NCBI RefSeq assembly: GCF_900635955.1
Contig: NZ_LR134201.1
Span: 4,216,001-4,280,000, forward strand
Length of the DNA stretch: 64,000 nt
Direction of reading: 5' to 3'
Origin: Cedecea lapagei
GTDB lineage: Bacteria > Pseudomonadota > Gammaproteobacteria > Enterobacterales > Enterobacteriaceae
This document shows, piece by piece, positions 43,316 to 51,256 of this stretch. The translations under genes and the position numbers were made by a program. Under the pieces are notes generated by a model. It did no database searches. It was not told where the DNA came from and was given only the letters and a program-made list of their open reading frames with translations. Numbering within the stretch: position 1 is the first letter of the stretch; each line of letters opens with the position of its first letter.

Positions 43316-44629
43316 TTAACTGCTGGCTTTACTGTCAAACTTACCAAAAAGCTCACGCTCGTAGGCCTGGGCTTTTTTATGGTCGAATTTATGCTCCCAC
43401 TTGGCGATAACCAGCACCGCCAGCGCGTTGCCGACGACGTTAAGCGCGGTACGCGCCATGTCCAGAATACGGTCAACGCCGGCAATAAATGCCAGACCTT
43501 CCAGCGGAATACCCACGCTGCCGAGCGTTGCCAGCAGCACCACGAAGGAGACACCCGGCACGCCGGCAATCCCTTTTGAGGTCACCATCAGCGTCAGCAC
43601 CAGAATGATTTCCTGCCACAGCGACAGCTCGATGCCGTACAGCTGGGCGATGAAAATCGCCGCGATGCTCTGGTACAGCGTGGAGCCATCGAGGTTAAAC
43701 GAGTAGCCGGTCGGCACCACGAAGCTGGTGATTGACGCCGGGGCGCCATAGGCTTCCATCTTCTCGATGATGCGCGGCAGCACGCTCTCCGAGCTGGCGG
43801 TGGAGAACGCCAGGATCAGCTCGTCTTTCAGGATACGCATCAGAATCGTGATTTTCAGCCCGCAAAGACGCGCCACCGCACCCAGCACGACAAGCGCGAA
43901 GAAGAGAATCGCCATGTACACCAGCACCACCAGCTTCAGCAGCGGCCAAAGCGAAGCAAAACCAAAGTTTGCTACGGTCACGGAAATCAGCGCAAAGACG
44001 CCGATCGGCGCATAGCGCATCACCATGTGCGTGACTTTGAACATGGTTTCAGAGATAGAACGGAAGACGGTGACCAGCGGCTCGCGATGAGTGGCCGGCA
44101 ACGAAGACAGCCCAAGGCCAAACAGCACCGAGAAGAAGATGATCGGCAGCATGTCGCCTTTCGCCATCGACGCGACGATGTTGGTCGGCACCAGCGACAG
44201 GATGGTCCCCATCAGGCCGTGAGCATGGCTTTGGACATCCTGGGCGGTATGCTCGTATTTCGAAATATCCACGGTAGCAAGCTGCGACATATCAATGCCG
44301 TGGCCCGGCTGAAACACATTCGCAAGCGTAATGCCCAGAATGATGGCAACCGTCGTGATCACTTCGAAATAAATGATGGTTTTCGCCCCAATGCGGCCAA
44401 GCTGTTTGGCATCACCGACCCCCGCAATACCTACCACCAGGGTAGAGATAACGATAGGGACAACGATCATTTTGATCAGGTGGATAAAGATATCGCCCGC
44501 CGGCGAGAGCAGGTTCGCGACCAGCCATTCACGGCTATCACTTTGATAATGAAGAAAACTTCCCAGGATAATGCCCAGCACCAGCGCCAGCAAAATTTGC
44601 CAGGCGAGGCTGATTTTAAAGTTTTTCAT
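43316..44629 (-). CDS. gltP: GltP, proton/glutamate-aspartate symporter
   Basis: A 437-residue dicarboxylate/amino acid:cation symporter, the same length as E. coli GltP. Several membrane helices, the serine-rich STASSESVLP re-entrant loop, and the SFVVPTGYSFNLDGSTLYQ motif that binds the substrate identify the family. It imports glutamate and aspartate with protons across the inner membrane. It converges with fdhF and is divergent from acs; in E. coli the nrf operon lies between gltP and acs, but here it is absent. Confidence 0.95.
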   Translation of the reverse strand: MKNFKISLAWQILLALVLGIILGSFLHYQSDSREWLVANLLSPAGDIFIHLIKMIVVPIVISTLVVGIAGVGDAKQLGRIGAKTIIYFEVITTVAIILGITLANVFQPGHGIDMSQLATVDISKYEHTAQDVQSHAHGLMGTILSLVPTNIVASMAKGDMLPIIFFSVLFGLGLSSLPATHREPLVTVFRSISETMFKVTHMVMRYAPIGVFALISVTVANFGFASLWPLLKLVVLVYMAILFFALVVLGAVARLCGLKITILMRILKDELILAFSTASSESVLPRIIEKMEAYGAPASITSFVVPTGYSFNLDGSTLYQSIAAIFIAQLYGIELSLWQEIILVLTLMVTSKGIAGVPGVSFVVLLATLGSVGIPLEGLAFIAGVDRILDMARTALNVVGNALAVLVIAKWEHKFDHKKAQAYERELFGKFDSKASS

Positions 44630-44881
44630 AACGACTACAGCTCCTTAAAAAAAGCGCCATTTCCCTACGGTTTCCCAGGAGGACGTCACAAACTGAAAGG
44701 GGTATGACAAACGTCAGAGGTTAAGCGGGATTGGTAAAGCGCCGTATCAGTAACATCCCGATAGCCTGCTGCGCAACCATTCATTTTCAAGGTTATGCAC
44801 TGCTATATCACAGATAACCAGGTTTTTTCATGGGCCGATGGATATAACTTATTGTTATGGAAAAAAATTCATTATTTGTTT

Positions 44882-44897
44882 TTTGAATTAAGTCACA
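44882..44897. promoter_or_regulatory. CRP site upstream of acs
   Basis: TTTGAATTAAGTCACA matches TGTGA-N6-TCACA with one mismatch. Its centre is about 122 bases upstream of the predicted acs start point, similar to the distal CRP site of E. coli acs. The remaining gap between gltP and acs (44630-45053) holds no gene. Confidence 0.6.
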
Positions 44898-44999
44898 AAG
44901 GTAATTATTTCTTATGATTCATCTGTTTGAACATTTTTTGCGCAATTATTTTAATGCGTGATCTGCCGCCCAAAAAGTAAACAAAGCTGCCAATACCCC

Positions 45000-45005
45000 T
45001 ACAAT
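45000..45005 (+). promoter_or_regulatory. -10 element of the acs promoter
   Basis: TACAAT lies 49-54 bases before the acs start codon, with no good -35, as expected for a CRP-activated promoter. The predicted leader is about 42 bases. Confidence 0.5.
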
Positions 45006-45053
45006 TAACGTTTGTGTGACATATTATTAACATCCTAAAGGAGAAAAAAAGCC

Positions 45054-47012
45054 ATGAGCCAAATACACAAACACGCTATTCCCGCAAACATTGCGGACCG
45101 TTGCCTGATAAACCCGGAGCAGTACCAGACCCTGTATCAGCAGTCGATAGAGGAGCCGGATGCGTTTTGGGGCGAACAGGGAAAAATCCTCGACTGGATA
45201 AAACCCTATAAAAAGGTGAAAAATACCTCTTTCGCCCCGGGAAACATCTCTATTAAGTGGTATGAAGACGGCACGCTGAATTTAGCCGCTAACTGCCTTG
45301 ACCGACACCTGAAAGAAAGAGGCGATCAAACCGCGATTATCTGGGAGGGCGATGACGCCGCCCAGAGTAAAAACATCACCTACCGCGAACTGCATCGCGA
45401 GGTCTGCCGTTTTGCCAATACGCTGGTGGAGTTGGGGATTAAAAAAGGGGATGTGGTGGCCATCTATATGCCGATGGTGCCGGAGGCCGCCGTCGCAATG
45501 CTGGCCTGCGCGCGCATCGGTGCCGTCCATTCCGTCATTTTTGGCGGCTTCTCGCCTGAAGCCGTGGCCGGACGCATCATCGACTCCAGCTCACGTCTGG
45601 TGATCACCGCCGACGAGGGCGTACGTGCCGGGCGCACTATTCCGCTGAAAAAGAACGTGGATGACGCACTTAAAAACCCCAATGTTAAAACCGTCGAGCA
45701 CGTTATCGTGCTTAAGCGCACCGGCGGCAAAATCGACTGGCATCAGAACCGCGACCTGTGGTGGAGCGATCTGGTCGAAAAGGCCAGCGACCAGCACCAG
45801 CCTGTTGAAATGAATGCCGAAGATCCGCTGTTTATCCTCTACACCTCGGGCTCTACCGGCAAACCTAAGGGCGTGCTGCACACTACCGGCGGCTATCTGG
45901 TTTATGCCGCAACCACCTTTAAATACGTCTTCGACTACCATCCGGGCGATGTCTACTGGTGTACCGCTGACGTAGGCTGGGTCACCGGACACAGCTACTT
46001 GCTTTACGGCCCGCTCGCCTGCGGCGCAATCACGCTGATGTTTGAGGGCGTGCCTAACTGGCCTCAGCCCAACCGCATGGCGCAGGTAGTCGACAAGCAC
46101 AAAGTGAATATTCTCTACACTGCGCCAACCGCCATTCGCGCGCTGATGGCCGAAGGGGATAAAGCGACCGAAGGCACCGACCGCTCTTCGCTGCGCATTC
46201 TTGGCTCTGTGGGCGAACCGATCAACCCGGAAGCCTGGGAGTGGTACTGGAAGCACATCGGCAATGAAAAATGCCCGGTGATGGATACCTGGTGGCAGAC
46301 GGAAACCGGCGGCTTTATGATTACGCCGCTGCCCGGCGCGACCGAGCTGAAAGCCGGCTCGGCTACCCAGCCGTTCTTTGGCGTTCAGCCTGCGCTGGTC
46401 GACAACGAAGGCAACCCGCAGCAGGGCGCGACCGAAGGGAATCTGACGATTACCGATTCCTGGCCGGGCCAGGCGCGCACGCTGTTTGGCGACCATGAGC
46501 GCTTCGAGCAGACCTACTTCTCCACCTTTAAAAACATGTATTTCAGCGGCGACGGCGCACGCCGTGACGAAGATGGTTACTACTGGATCACCGGCCGGGT
46601 GGACGACGTACTGAACGTGTCCGGCCACCGTCTGGGCACCGCAGAGATCGAATCCGCGCTGGTCTCGCATCCGAAGATTGCCGAAGCCGCTGTGGTCGGT
46701 ATTCCGCACAGCATTAAAGGCCAGGCAATTTATGCTTACGTGACGCTGAACCACGGCGAAGAGCCGACGCCGGAGCTGTACGCCGAAGTGCGCAACTGGG
46801 TACGTAAAGAGATTGGCCCGCTGGCTACGCCGGATGTTCTGCACTGGACCGACTCGCTGCCGAAAACTCGCTCCGGCAAGATTATGCGCCGTATCCTGCG
46901 CAAGATTGCCTCCGGCGATACCAGCAACCTGGGCGATACCTCAACCCTCGCCGATCCTGGCGTGGTGGAAAAACTGCTGGAAGAGAAGCAGGCCATCGCG
47001 ATGCCATCATAA
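45054..47012 (+). CDS. acs: Acs, acetyl-CoA synthetase
   Basis: A 652-residue AMP-forming acetyl-CoA synthetase that scavenges low acetate concentrations. Motifs include YTSGSTGKPKG, the WWQTETGG substrate region, and PKTRSGKIMRR whose Lys is the acetylation switch controlling activity. It is the same length as E. coli Acs. A GGAG site precedes the start. It heads the acs-yjcH-actP operon; a pair of REP-like palindromes separates it from yjcH. Confidence 0.97.
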   Translation: MSQIHKHAIPANIADRCLINPEQYQTLYQQSIEEPDAFWGEQGKILDWIKPYKKVKNTSFAPGNISIKWYEDGTLNLAANCLDRHLKERGDQTAIIWEGDDAAQSKNITYRELHREVCRFANTLVELGIKKGDVVAIYMPMVPEAAVAMLACARIGAVHSVIFGGFSPEAVAGRIIDSSSRLVITADEGVRAGRTIPLKKNVDDALKNPNVKTVEHVIVLKRTGGKIDWHQNRDLWWSDLVEKASDQHQPVEMNAEDPLFILYTSGSTGKPKGVLHTTGGYLVYAATTFKYVFDYHPGDVYWCTADVGWVTGHSYLLYGPLACGAITLMFEGVPNWPQPNRMAQVVDKHKVNILYTAPTAIRALMAEGDKATEGTDRSSLRILGSVGEPINPEAWEWYWKHIGNEKCPVMDTWWQTETGGFMITPLPGATELKAGSATQPFFGVQPALVDNEGNPQQGATEGNLTITDSWPGQARTLFGDHERFEQTYFSTFKNMYFSGDGARRDEDGYYWITGRVDDVLNVSGHRLGTAEIESALVSHPKIAEAAVVGIPHSIKGQAIYAYVTLNHGEEPTPELYAEVRNWVRKEIGPLATPDVLHWTDSLPKTRSGKIMRRILRKIASGDTSNLGDTSTLADPGVVEKLLEEKQAIAMPS

Positions 47013-47017
47013 TGTTT

Positions 47018-47107
47018 TCCCCCTCTCCCTCCGGGAGAGGACCGGGGTGAAGGCATCAGACCGTACCTTTCCCCTGACCCTAACCCTCTCCCCATAAGGG
47101 AGAGGGG
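47018..47107. repeat. Inverted REP-like palindromes between acs and yjcH
   Basis: CCCTCTCCCTCCGGGAGAGG with a right CCGGGGTGA arm is followed by a left CCCCTGACCCTAA arm and CCCTCTCCCCATAAGGGAGAGGGG. They lie within the operon and probably set the 3' end or stability of acs mRNA. Confidence 0.75.
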
Positions 47108-47142
47108 ATAAAAAATCCTACAAAACCTCTGGAGATTCTGTG

Positions 47143-47457
47143 ATGAATGACACCATTTATCAGCGGATAGAAAGCAGTGCGCGTTTCAGGGAGTTGGTTT
47201 CCAAAAGGCAACGGTTTGCCGCCATCCTGTCACTGATTATGTTATTGATTTACGTCGGTTTTATTTTGCTGATTGCCTTTGCGCCAGCCTGGCTCGGCAC
47301 CCCGCTTCACGCCGGGACCAGCGTCACGCGCGGCATCCCTATCGGGATTGGCGTCATCGTTATCTCTTTTCTGCTCACCGGGGTTTATGTCTGGCGTGCT
47401 AACGGCGAATTTGATCGCCTGAATAACGAAGTGCTGCGTGACGTGGGGGTTAAATGA
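47143..47457 (+). CDS. yjcH: YjcH, membrane protein co-encoded with ActP
   Basis: A 104-residue protein of the DUF485 family with two membrane helices (about residues 24-46 and 60-82). It always accompanies the ActP acetate permease; its role is not established. The second Met (MNDTIYQ) is the family start with a GGAG site. It overlaps actP by 4 bases. Confidence 0.93.
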   Translation: MNDTIYQRIESSARFRELVSKRQRFAAILSLIMLLIYVGFILLIAFAPAWLGTPLHAGTSVTRGIPIGIGVIVISFLLTGVYVWRANGEFDRLNNEVLRDVGVK

Positions 47458-49103
47458 AACTTTTACTCGCGGCCTTCGCCGCTCTGCTGCCGGCGGGCGC
47501 CTTCGCTGCCGATGCGATAACCGGCGACGTACAGCGCCAGCCAACCAACTGGCAGGCGATTATCATGTTCCTGATCTTCGTCGCCCTGACGCTGTATATC
47601 ACTTACTGGGCCTCCAAACGCGTCCGTTCCCGCAGCGACTATTACACCGCAGGCGGCAACATCACTGGCTTCCAGAATGGCCTGGCGATCGCCGGTGACT
47701 TTATGTCCGCCGCTTCGTTCCTGGGGATTTCTGCGCTGGTTTATACCTCAGGTTATGACGGCCTGATCTACTCGCTGGGCTTCCTGGTCGGCTGGCCCAT
47801 TATCCTGTTCCTGATTGCCGAGCGCCTGCGCAATCTGGGCCGCTACACCTTCGCCGACGTGGCCTCTTACCGCCTGAAGCAAGGGCCTATACGCACGCTG
47901 TCCGCCTGCGGATCGCTGGTCGTGGTCGCGCTTTACCTCATCGCCCAGATGGTCGGCGCCGGTAAGCTCATCGAGCTGCTGTTTGGCCTGAACTACCACG
48001 TCGCTGTGGTTCTGGTGGGCGTGCTGATGGTGATGTACGTGCTGTTCGGCGGCATGCTGGCCACCACGTGGGTACAGATCATCAAGGCTGTGCTGTTGCT
48101 GTTTGGCGCAAGTTTTATGGCCTTTATGGTGATGAAGCACGTCGGCTTTAGCTTCAATAATTTGTTCAACGAGGCGATGGCGGTTCACCCTAAAGGGGCG
48201 GCAATCATGAGCCCTGGCGGGCTGGTGAAAGACCCTATTTCCGCGCTTTCGCTTGGCCTCGGCCTGATGTTTGGTACCGCTGGCTTACCGCACATTCTGA
48301 TGCGCTTCTTCACCGTGAGCGACGCCCGCGAAGCGCGTAAAAGCGTGTTTTACGCCACCGGCTTTATGGGTTACTTCTATATCCTGACCTTTATTATCGG
48401 CTTTGGCGCCATTATGTTAGTAGGTGCTAACCCAGCGTTTAAAGATGCCGCGGGCGCGCTGATTGGCGGCAACAATATGGCGGCGGTTCACCTTGCCGAT
48501 GCCGTAGGCGGCAACCTGTTCCTCGGCTTTATCTCCGCGGTCGCCTTCGCCACCATCCTCGCCGTTGTGGCCGGGCTAACGCTGGCAGGGGCTTCGGCGG
48601 TATCCCACGACCTTTACGCCAACGTCTTCCGCAAAGGCGCCTCCGAACGCGATGAGCTGAAAGTGTCGAAAATCACCGTGCTGGTGCTGGGCGTGGTGGC
48701 TATTCTGCTGGGTATTCTGTTTGAAAAACAGAATATTGCCTTTATGGTGGGGCTGGCGTTCTCAATTGCCGCGAGCTGTAACTTCCCGATTATCCTGCTG
48801 TCGATGTACTGGTCGAAGCTGACCACTCGCGGCGCAATGATCGGCGGCTGGCTTGGCCTGCTGACGGCGGTCGTGCTGATGATCCTTGGCCCGACAATCT
48901 GGGTGCAAATTCTCGGCCACCAAAAAGCGGTCTTCCCGTATGAGTACCCGGCGCTGTTCTCCATCCTGATTGCGTTTATCGGCCTCTGGCTGTTCTCGAT
49001 TACCGATAATACGCCGGAAGGGAAGCTGGAACGTGAGAAGTTCCGCGCGCAGTTTATTCGCTCTCAAACCGGCATCGGTATCGATCAGGGGCGGGCTCAC
49101 TAG
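47454..49103 (+). CDS. actP: ActP, acetate/glycolate:cation symporter
   Basis: A 549-residue sodium:solute symporter family protein that imports acetate and glycolate. It has an N-terminal signal-like segment ending AGAFAAD and about thirteen membrane helices, with YYTAGGNITGFQNGLAIAGDFMSAASFLG as the family signature. It completes the acs-yjcH-actP acetate-scavenging operon. Confidence 0.95.
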   Translation: MKLLLAAFAALLPAGAFAADAITGDVQRQPTNWQAIIMFLIFVALTLYITYWASKRVRSRSDYYTAGGNITGFQNGLAIAGDFMSAASFLGISALVYTSGYDGLIYSLGFLVGWPIILFLIAERLRNLGRYTFADVASYRLKQGPIRTLSACGSLVVVALYLIAQMVGAGKLIELLFGLNYHVAVVLVGVLMVMYVLFGGMLATTWVQIIKAVLLLFGASFMAFMVMKHVGFSFNNLFNEAMAVHPKGAAIMSPGGLVKDPISALSLGLGLMFGTAGLPHILMRFFTVSDAREARKSVFYATGFMGYFYILTFIIGFGAIMLVGANPAFKDAAGALIGGNNMAAVHLADAVGGNLFLGFISAVAFATILAVVAGLTLAGASAVSHDLYANVFRKGASERDELKVSKITVLVLGVVAILLGILFEKQNIAFMVGLAFSIAASCNFPIILLSMYWSKLTTRGAMIGGWLGLLTAVVLMILGPTIWVQILGHQKAVFPYEYPALFSILIAFIGLWLFSITDNTPEGKLEREKFRAQFIRSQTGIGIDQGRAH

Positions 49104-49117
49104 TTAGTAAGCACTTA

Positions 49118-49138
49118 CCGGGGCAGGATATGCCCCGG
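49118..49138. terminator. Hairpin terminator between actP and cidB
   Basis: A perfect 8-base stem CCGGGGCA/TGCCCCGG with a 5-base loop lies between the converging actP and cidB-like genes. There is no long T-run, so termination strength is uncertain. Confidence 0.6.
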
Positions 49139-49142
49139 CAGG

Positions 49143-49832
49143 TTAAAACATCAGCCAGCTGACCAGCGGCGCAACCAGCACCGTTACGACCCCGGAAAGC
49201 ATCATCACCAGGCTGGCAATCACCCCTTCCTGCTGCCCCAGCTCGTAAGAGCGAGCGGTGCCGGCGCCGTGAGAAGCCGCGCCGAATCCGGCGCCTTTGG
49301 CTATCCCTTCTTTTATCGACAGGCGCAGAAACAGTAGATCCCCGACGGCCATCCCAAACACGCCGGTGATCACCACAAACAGCGCCACCAGCTCCGGCTC
49401 CCCGCCGATGGGTTTAGCCGCGGCAAGGGCAAAAGGTGTGGTAATTGAGCGCACGGCCAGACTGCGCTGAATGCCGTCCGGCAGCGTGAAGAGTCGGGCA
49501 AGCCAGATTGAGCTGGTCACTGCCACAACCATCGCCGTCAGCACGCCTGCAGAGAGCGACATCCAGTGGCGTTTTATTACCCTGAGGTTGTCATAAACCG
49601 GAACAGCAAAGGCAATAGTGGCCGGCCCCAGCAGCCACAGCAGCCAGTGCGCCTCCCCCATGTAGTTGCTGTAGGAGATATGGCCGAAAATGAGCATCGC
49701 CACCAGCAGCACCGGCGTAAACACCAGCGGCATCAGCGGCAGTTTGCGAAAGCGACGATACAGACGTTTATTGGCAAAATAGAAAACCAGCGTGACCACG
49801 AGGCACAGCACGCTAAGCTGGAAATTAGTCAT
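49143..49832 (-). CDS. CidB/LrgB-family membrane protein
   Basis: A 229-residue membrane protein of the LrgB/CidB family with about six to seven helices and the conserved ASHGAGTARSYELGQQEG segment. LrgB-type proteins work with LrgA/CidA partners. Reported roles range from murein hydrolase control to pyruvate or glycolate transport. The start overlaps the cidA-like gene by 8 bases. It lies next to the acetate operon and under a divergent LysR gene. The E. coli pair YohJ/YohK is a paralogous system elsewhere. Confidence 0.87.
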   Translation of the reverse strand: MTNFQLSVLCLVVTLVFYFANKRLYRRFRKLPLMPLVFTPVLLVAMLIFGHISYSNYMGEAHWLLWLLGPATIAFAVPVYDNLRVIKRHWMSLSAGVLTAMVVAVTSSIWLARLFTLPDGIQRSLAVRSITTPFALAAAKPIGGEPELVALFVVITGVFGMAVGDLLFLRLSIKEGIAKGAGFGAASHGAGTARSYELGQQEGVIASLVMMLSGVVTVLVAPLVSWLMF

Positions 49833-50250
49833 TACGGGACTGCCTGCGGGCTTCGCGAGCCAGCTCATAGCGGTAAACTTTTTCCACCACGAAGCCCGTA
49901 CTGCCCAGCACCAGCAAGGTGCTGACCGCGATGACGGCAAAAATACGCCAGCCTTCCACCATCAGCAGCTGCGAGTAGTTCACTACGGCAACAACCGCCG
50001 GGACAAAGAACAATAGCATCTCGGCCAGCAGCCACCTTGCCCCTTCCCTGACCCAGTTCAGCGGCACGATACGGCAAATGATCAGCGCCAGCAGCAGCAG
50101 CATTCCCACCAGATTCGCCGGCAGCGGCAGGTGGCTCCACGTGACCAGCTGTTCGGCAAAAACAAAAAGCGCGGCGTAAAGGGCAACCTGCACCGGGACG
50201 CGCAGGCTATGTATTACAGCAGGCGTAAAACGACCTAACGCCAGGGCCAT
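49825..50250 (-). CDS. CidA/LrgA-family holin-like protein
   Basis: A 141-residue protein with four hydrophobic segments typical of CidA/LrgA (LPLPANLVGMLLLL and EMLLFFVPAVVAVVNY are characteristic). CidA-type proteins are described as holin-like or as partners of LrgB-type transporters. It is the first gene of a two-gene operon, divergent from a LysR-type regulator gene. Confidence 0.87.
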   Translation of the reverse strand: MALALGRFTPAVIHSLRVPVQVALYAALFVFAEQLVTWSHLPLPANLVGMLLLLALIICRIVPLNWVREGARWLLAEMLLFFVPAVVAVVNYSQLLMVEGWRIFAVIAVSTLLVLGSTGFVVEKVYRYELAREARRQSRND

Positions 50251-50310
50251 GATGTCTACTCCAGAAAAATACCAGCCCCAATTATAGAGAGCGGTTCATC
50301 GCTACTGAAA

Positions 50311-50323
50311 TGAATTAAAATCA
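50311..50323. promoter_or_regulatory. LysR-box (T-N11-A) in the cidA/LysR divergent promoter
   Basis: TGAATTAAAATCA is a T-N11-A site with partial dyad symmetry, lying 28 bases before the LysR-type gene. It is the natural candidate for binding by that regulator. Confidence 0.45.
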
Positions 50324-50350
50324 TTGCAGGTATAGTTAATGGGAATAGTT

Positions 50351-51250
50351 ATGGACATCAGAACGCTGCGTTATTTCGTTGAAGTTGTACGCCAGCAGAG
50401 CTTCACTCGAGCGGCGGAGAAGATGTTCGTCACGCAGCCCACCATCAGCAAAATGCTGCGCAACCTTGAGGATGAGCTGAACTGTACGCTGCTGATCCGC
50501 GACGGCCGCCGCCTGCTGCTGACCGACACCGGCCAGGTCGTGTTCCAGCGCGGGCTGGCAATCCTGGCTGAATTTCGCCAGCTCGAGGCGGAGCTTAACG
50601 ATATCAAGCAGCTGACCAACGGCGTGCTGCGCCTCGGCATTCCGCCGATGGTCGGCACCCTGATGACCGGCCCGATAGGCGTTTATCAGCATCGCTATCC
50701 CGGCGTGGAGTTCAAGATTTCCGAATTCGGTGGCCTGACGGTGCAGCAGGCGGTGCTCAACGGCGATCTCGATCTCGCGGTGACGGCAATGCCGATAGAA
50801 GACGAAGATGCCTTAACGGTGATGCCGCTTTTCCGCCACCCACTCTGCGTGCTGGTGCCCCGCTCCGGCCCGTGGATCGGCCGCACCAGCGTTGACCCGG
50901 CCGAACTGGCCGAGCACCCGCTGCTTATCTACAACGAAGATTTCTCCCTTAGCCGCCAGCTTATGCAGCTGTTTGCCGACAACGGCTTCACCCCACGCAT
51001 TGCGGTGCGCAGCGGGCAGTGGGATTTCCTGGCGGCAATGGTGCAGGGCGGCGTAGGGATTGCCGTGCTGCCGGAGCCTATTTGCCGCAAGCTCGACCAC
51101 ACCACGCTGATGTGGCTGCCGCTAAACAGCAACCTAAGCTGGCAGTTAGGGATGATCTGGCGTGAGGGAGTCTATATTTCGCAGAGTGCGCAGGCGTGGA
51201 TTGATTGCTGCAGAGAGTTCTGGCCGGAAATTGAACCCGGCCAGAACTAA
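50351..51250 (+). CDS. LysR-family regulator, CidR-like
   Basis: A 299-residue LysR regulator. The N-terminal winged helix reads RTLRYFVEVVRQQSFTRAAEKMFVTQPTISKMLRNLEDELN; the effector domain follows from about residue 90. It is divergent from cidAB, the arrangement seen for CidR/YwbI-type regulators in Firmicutes, which respond to acetate or acetic-acid stress. The start MDIRTL follows GGGA; four codons upstream are also open. Effector assignment here is inference from context. Confidence 0.85.
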   Translation: MDIRTLRYFVEVVRQQSFTRAAEKMFVTQPTISKMLRNLEDELNCTLLIRDGRRLLLTDTGQVVFQRGLAILAEFRQLEAELNDIKQLTNGVLRLGIPPMVGTLMTGPIGVYQHRYPGVEFKISEFGGLTVQQAVLNGDLDLAVTAMPIEDEDALTVMPLFRHPLCVLVPRSGPWIGRTSVDPAELAEHPLLIYNEDFSLSRQLMQLFADNGFTPRIAVRSGQWDFLAAMVQGGVGIAVLPEPICRKLDHTTLMWLPLNSNLSWQLGMIWREGVYISQSAQAWIDCCREFWPEIEPGQN

Positions 51251-51256
51251 CGCGGT

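Noticed and set aside
45591..46844. 417-codon open frame on the minus strand
   Set aside because: Antisense shadow of acs. Length is explained by codon bias of acs.
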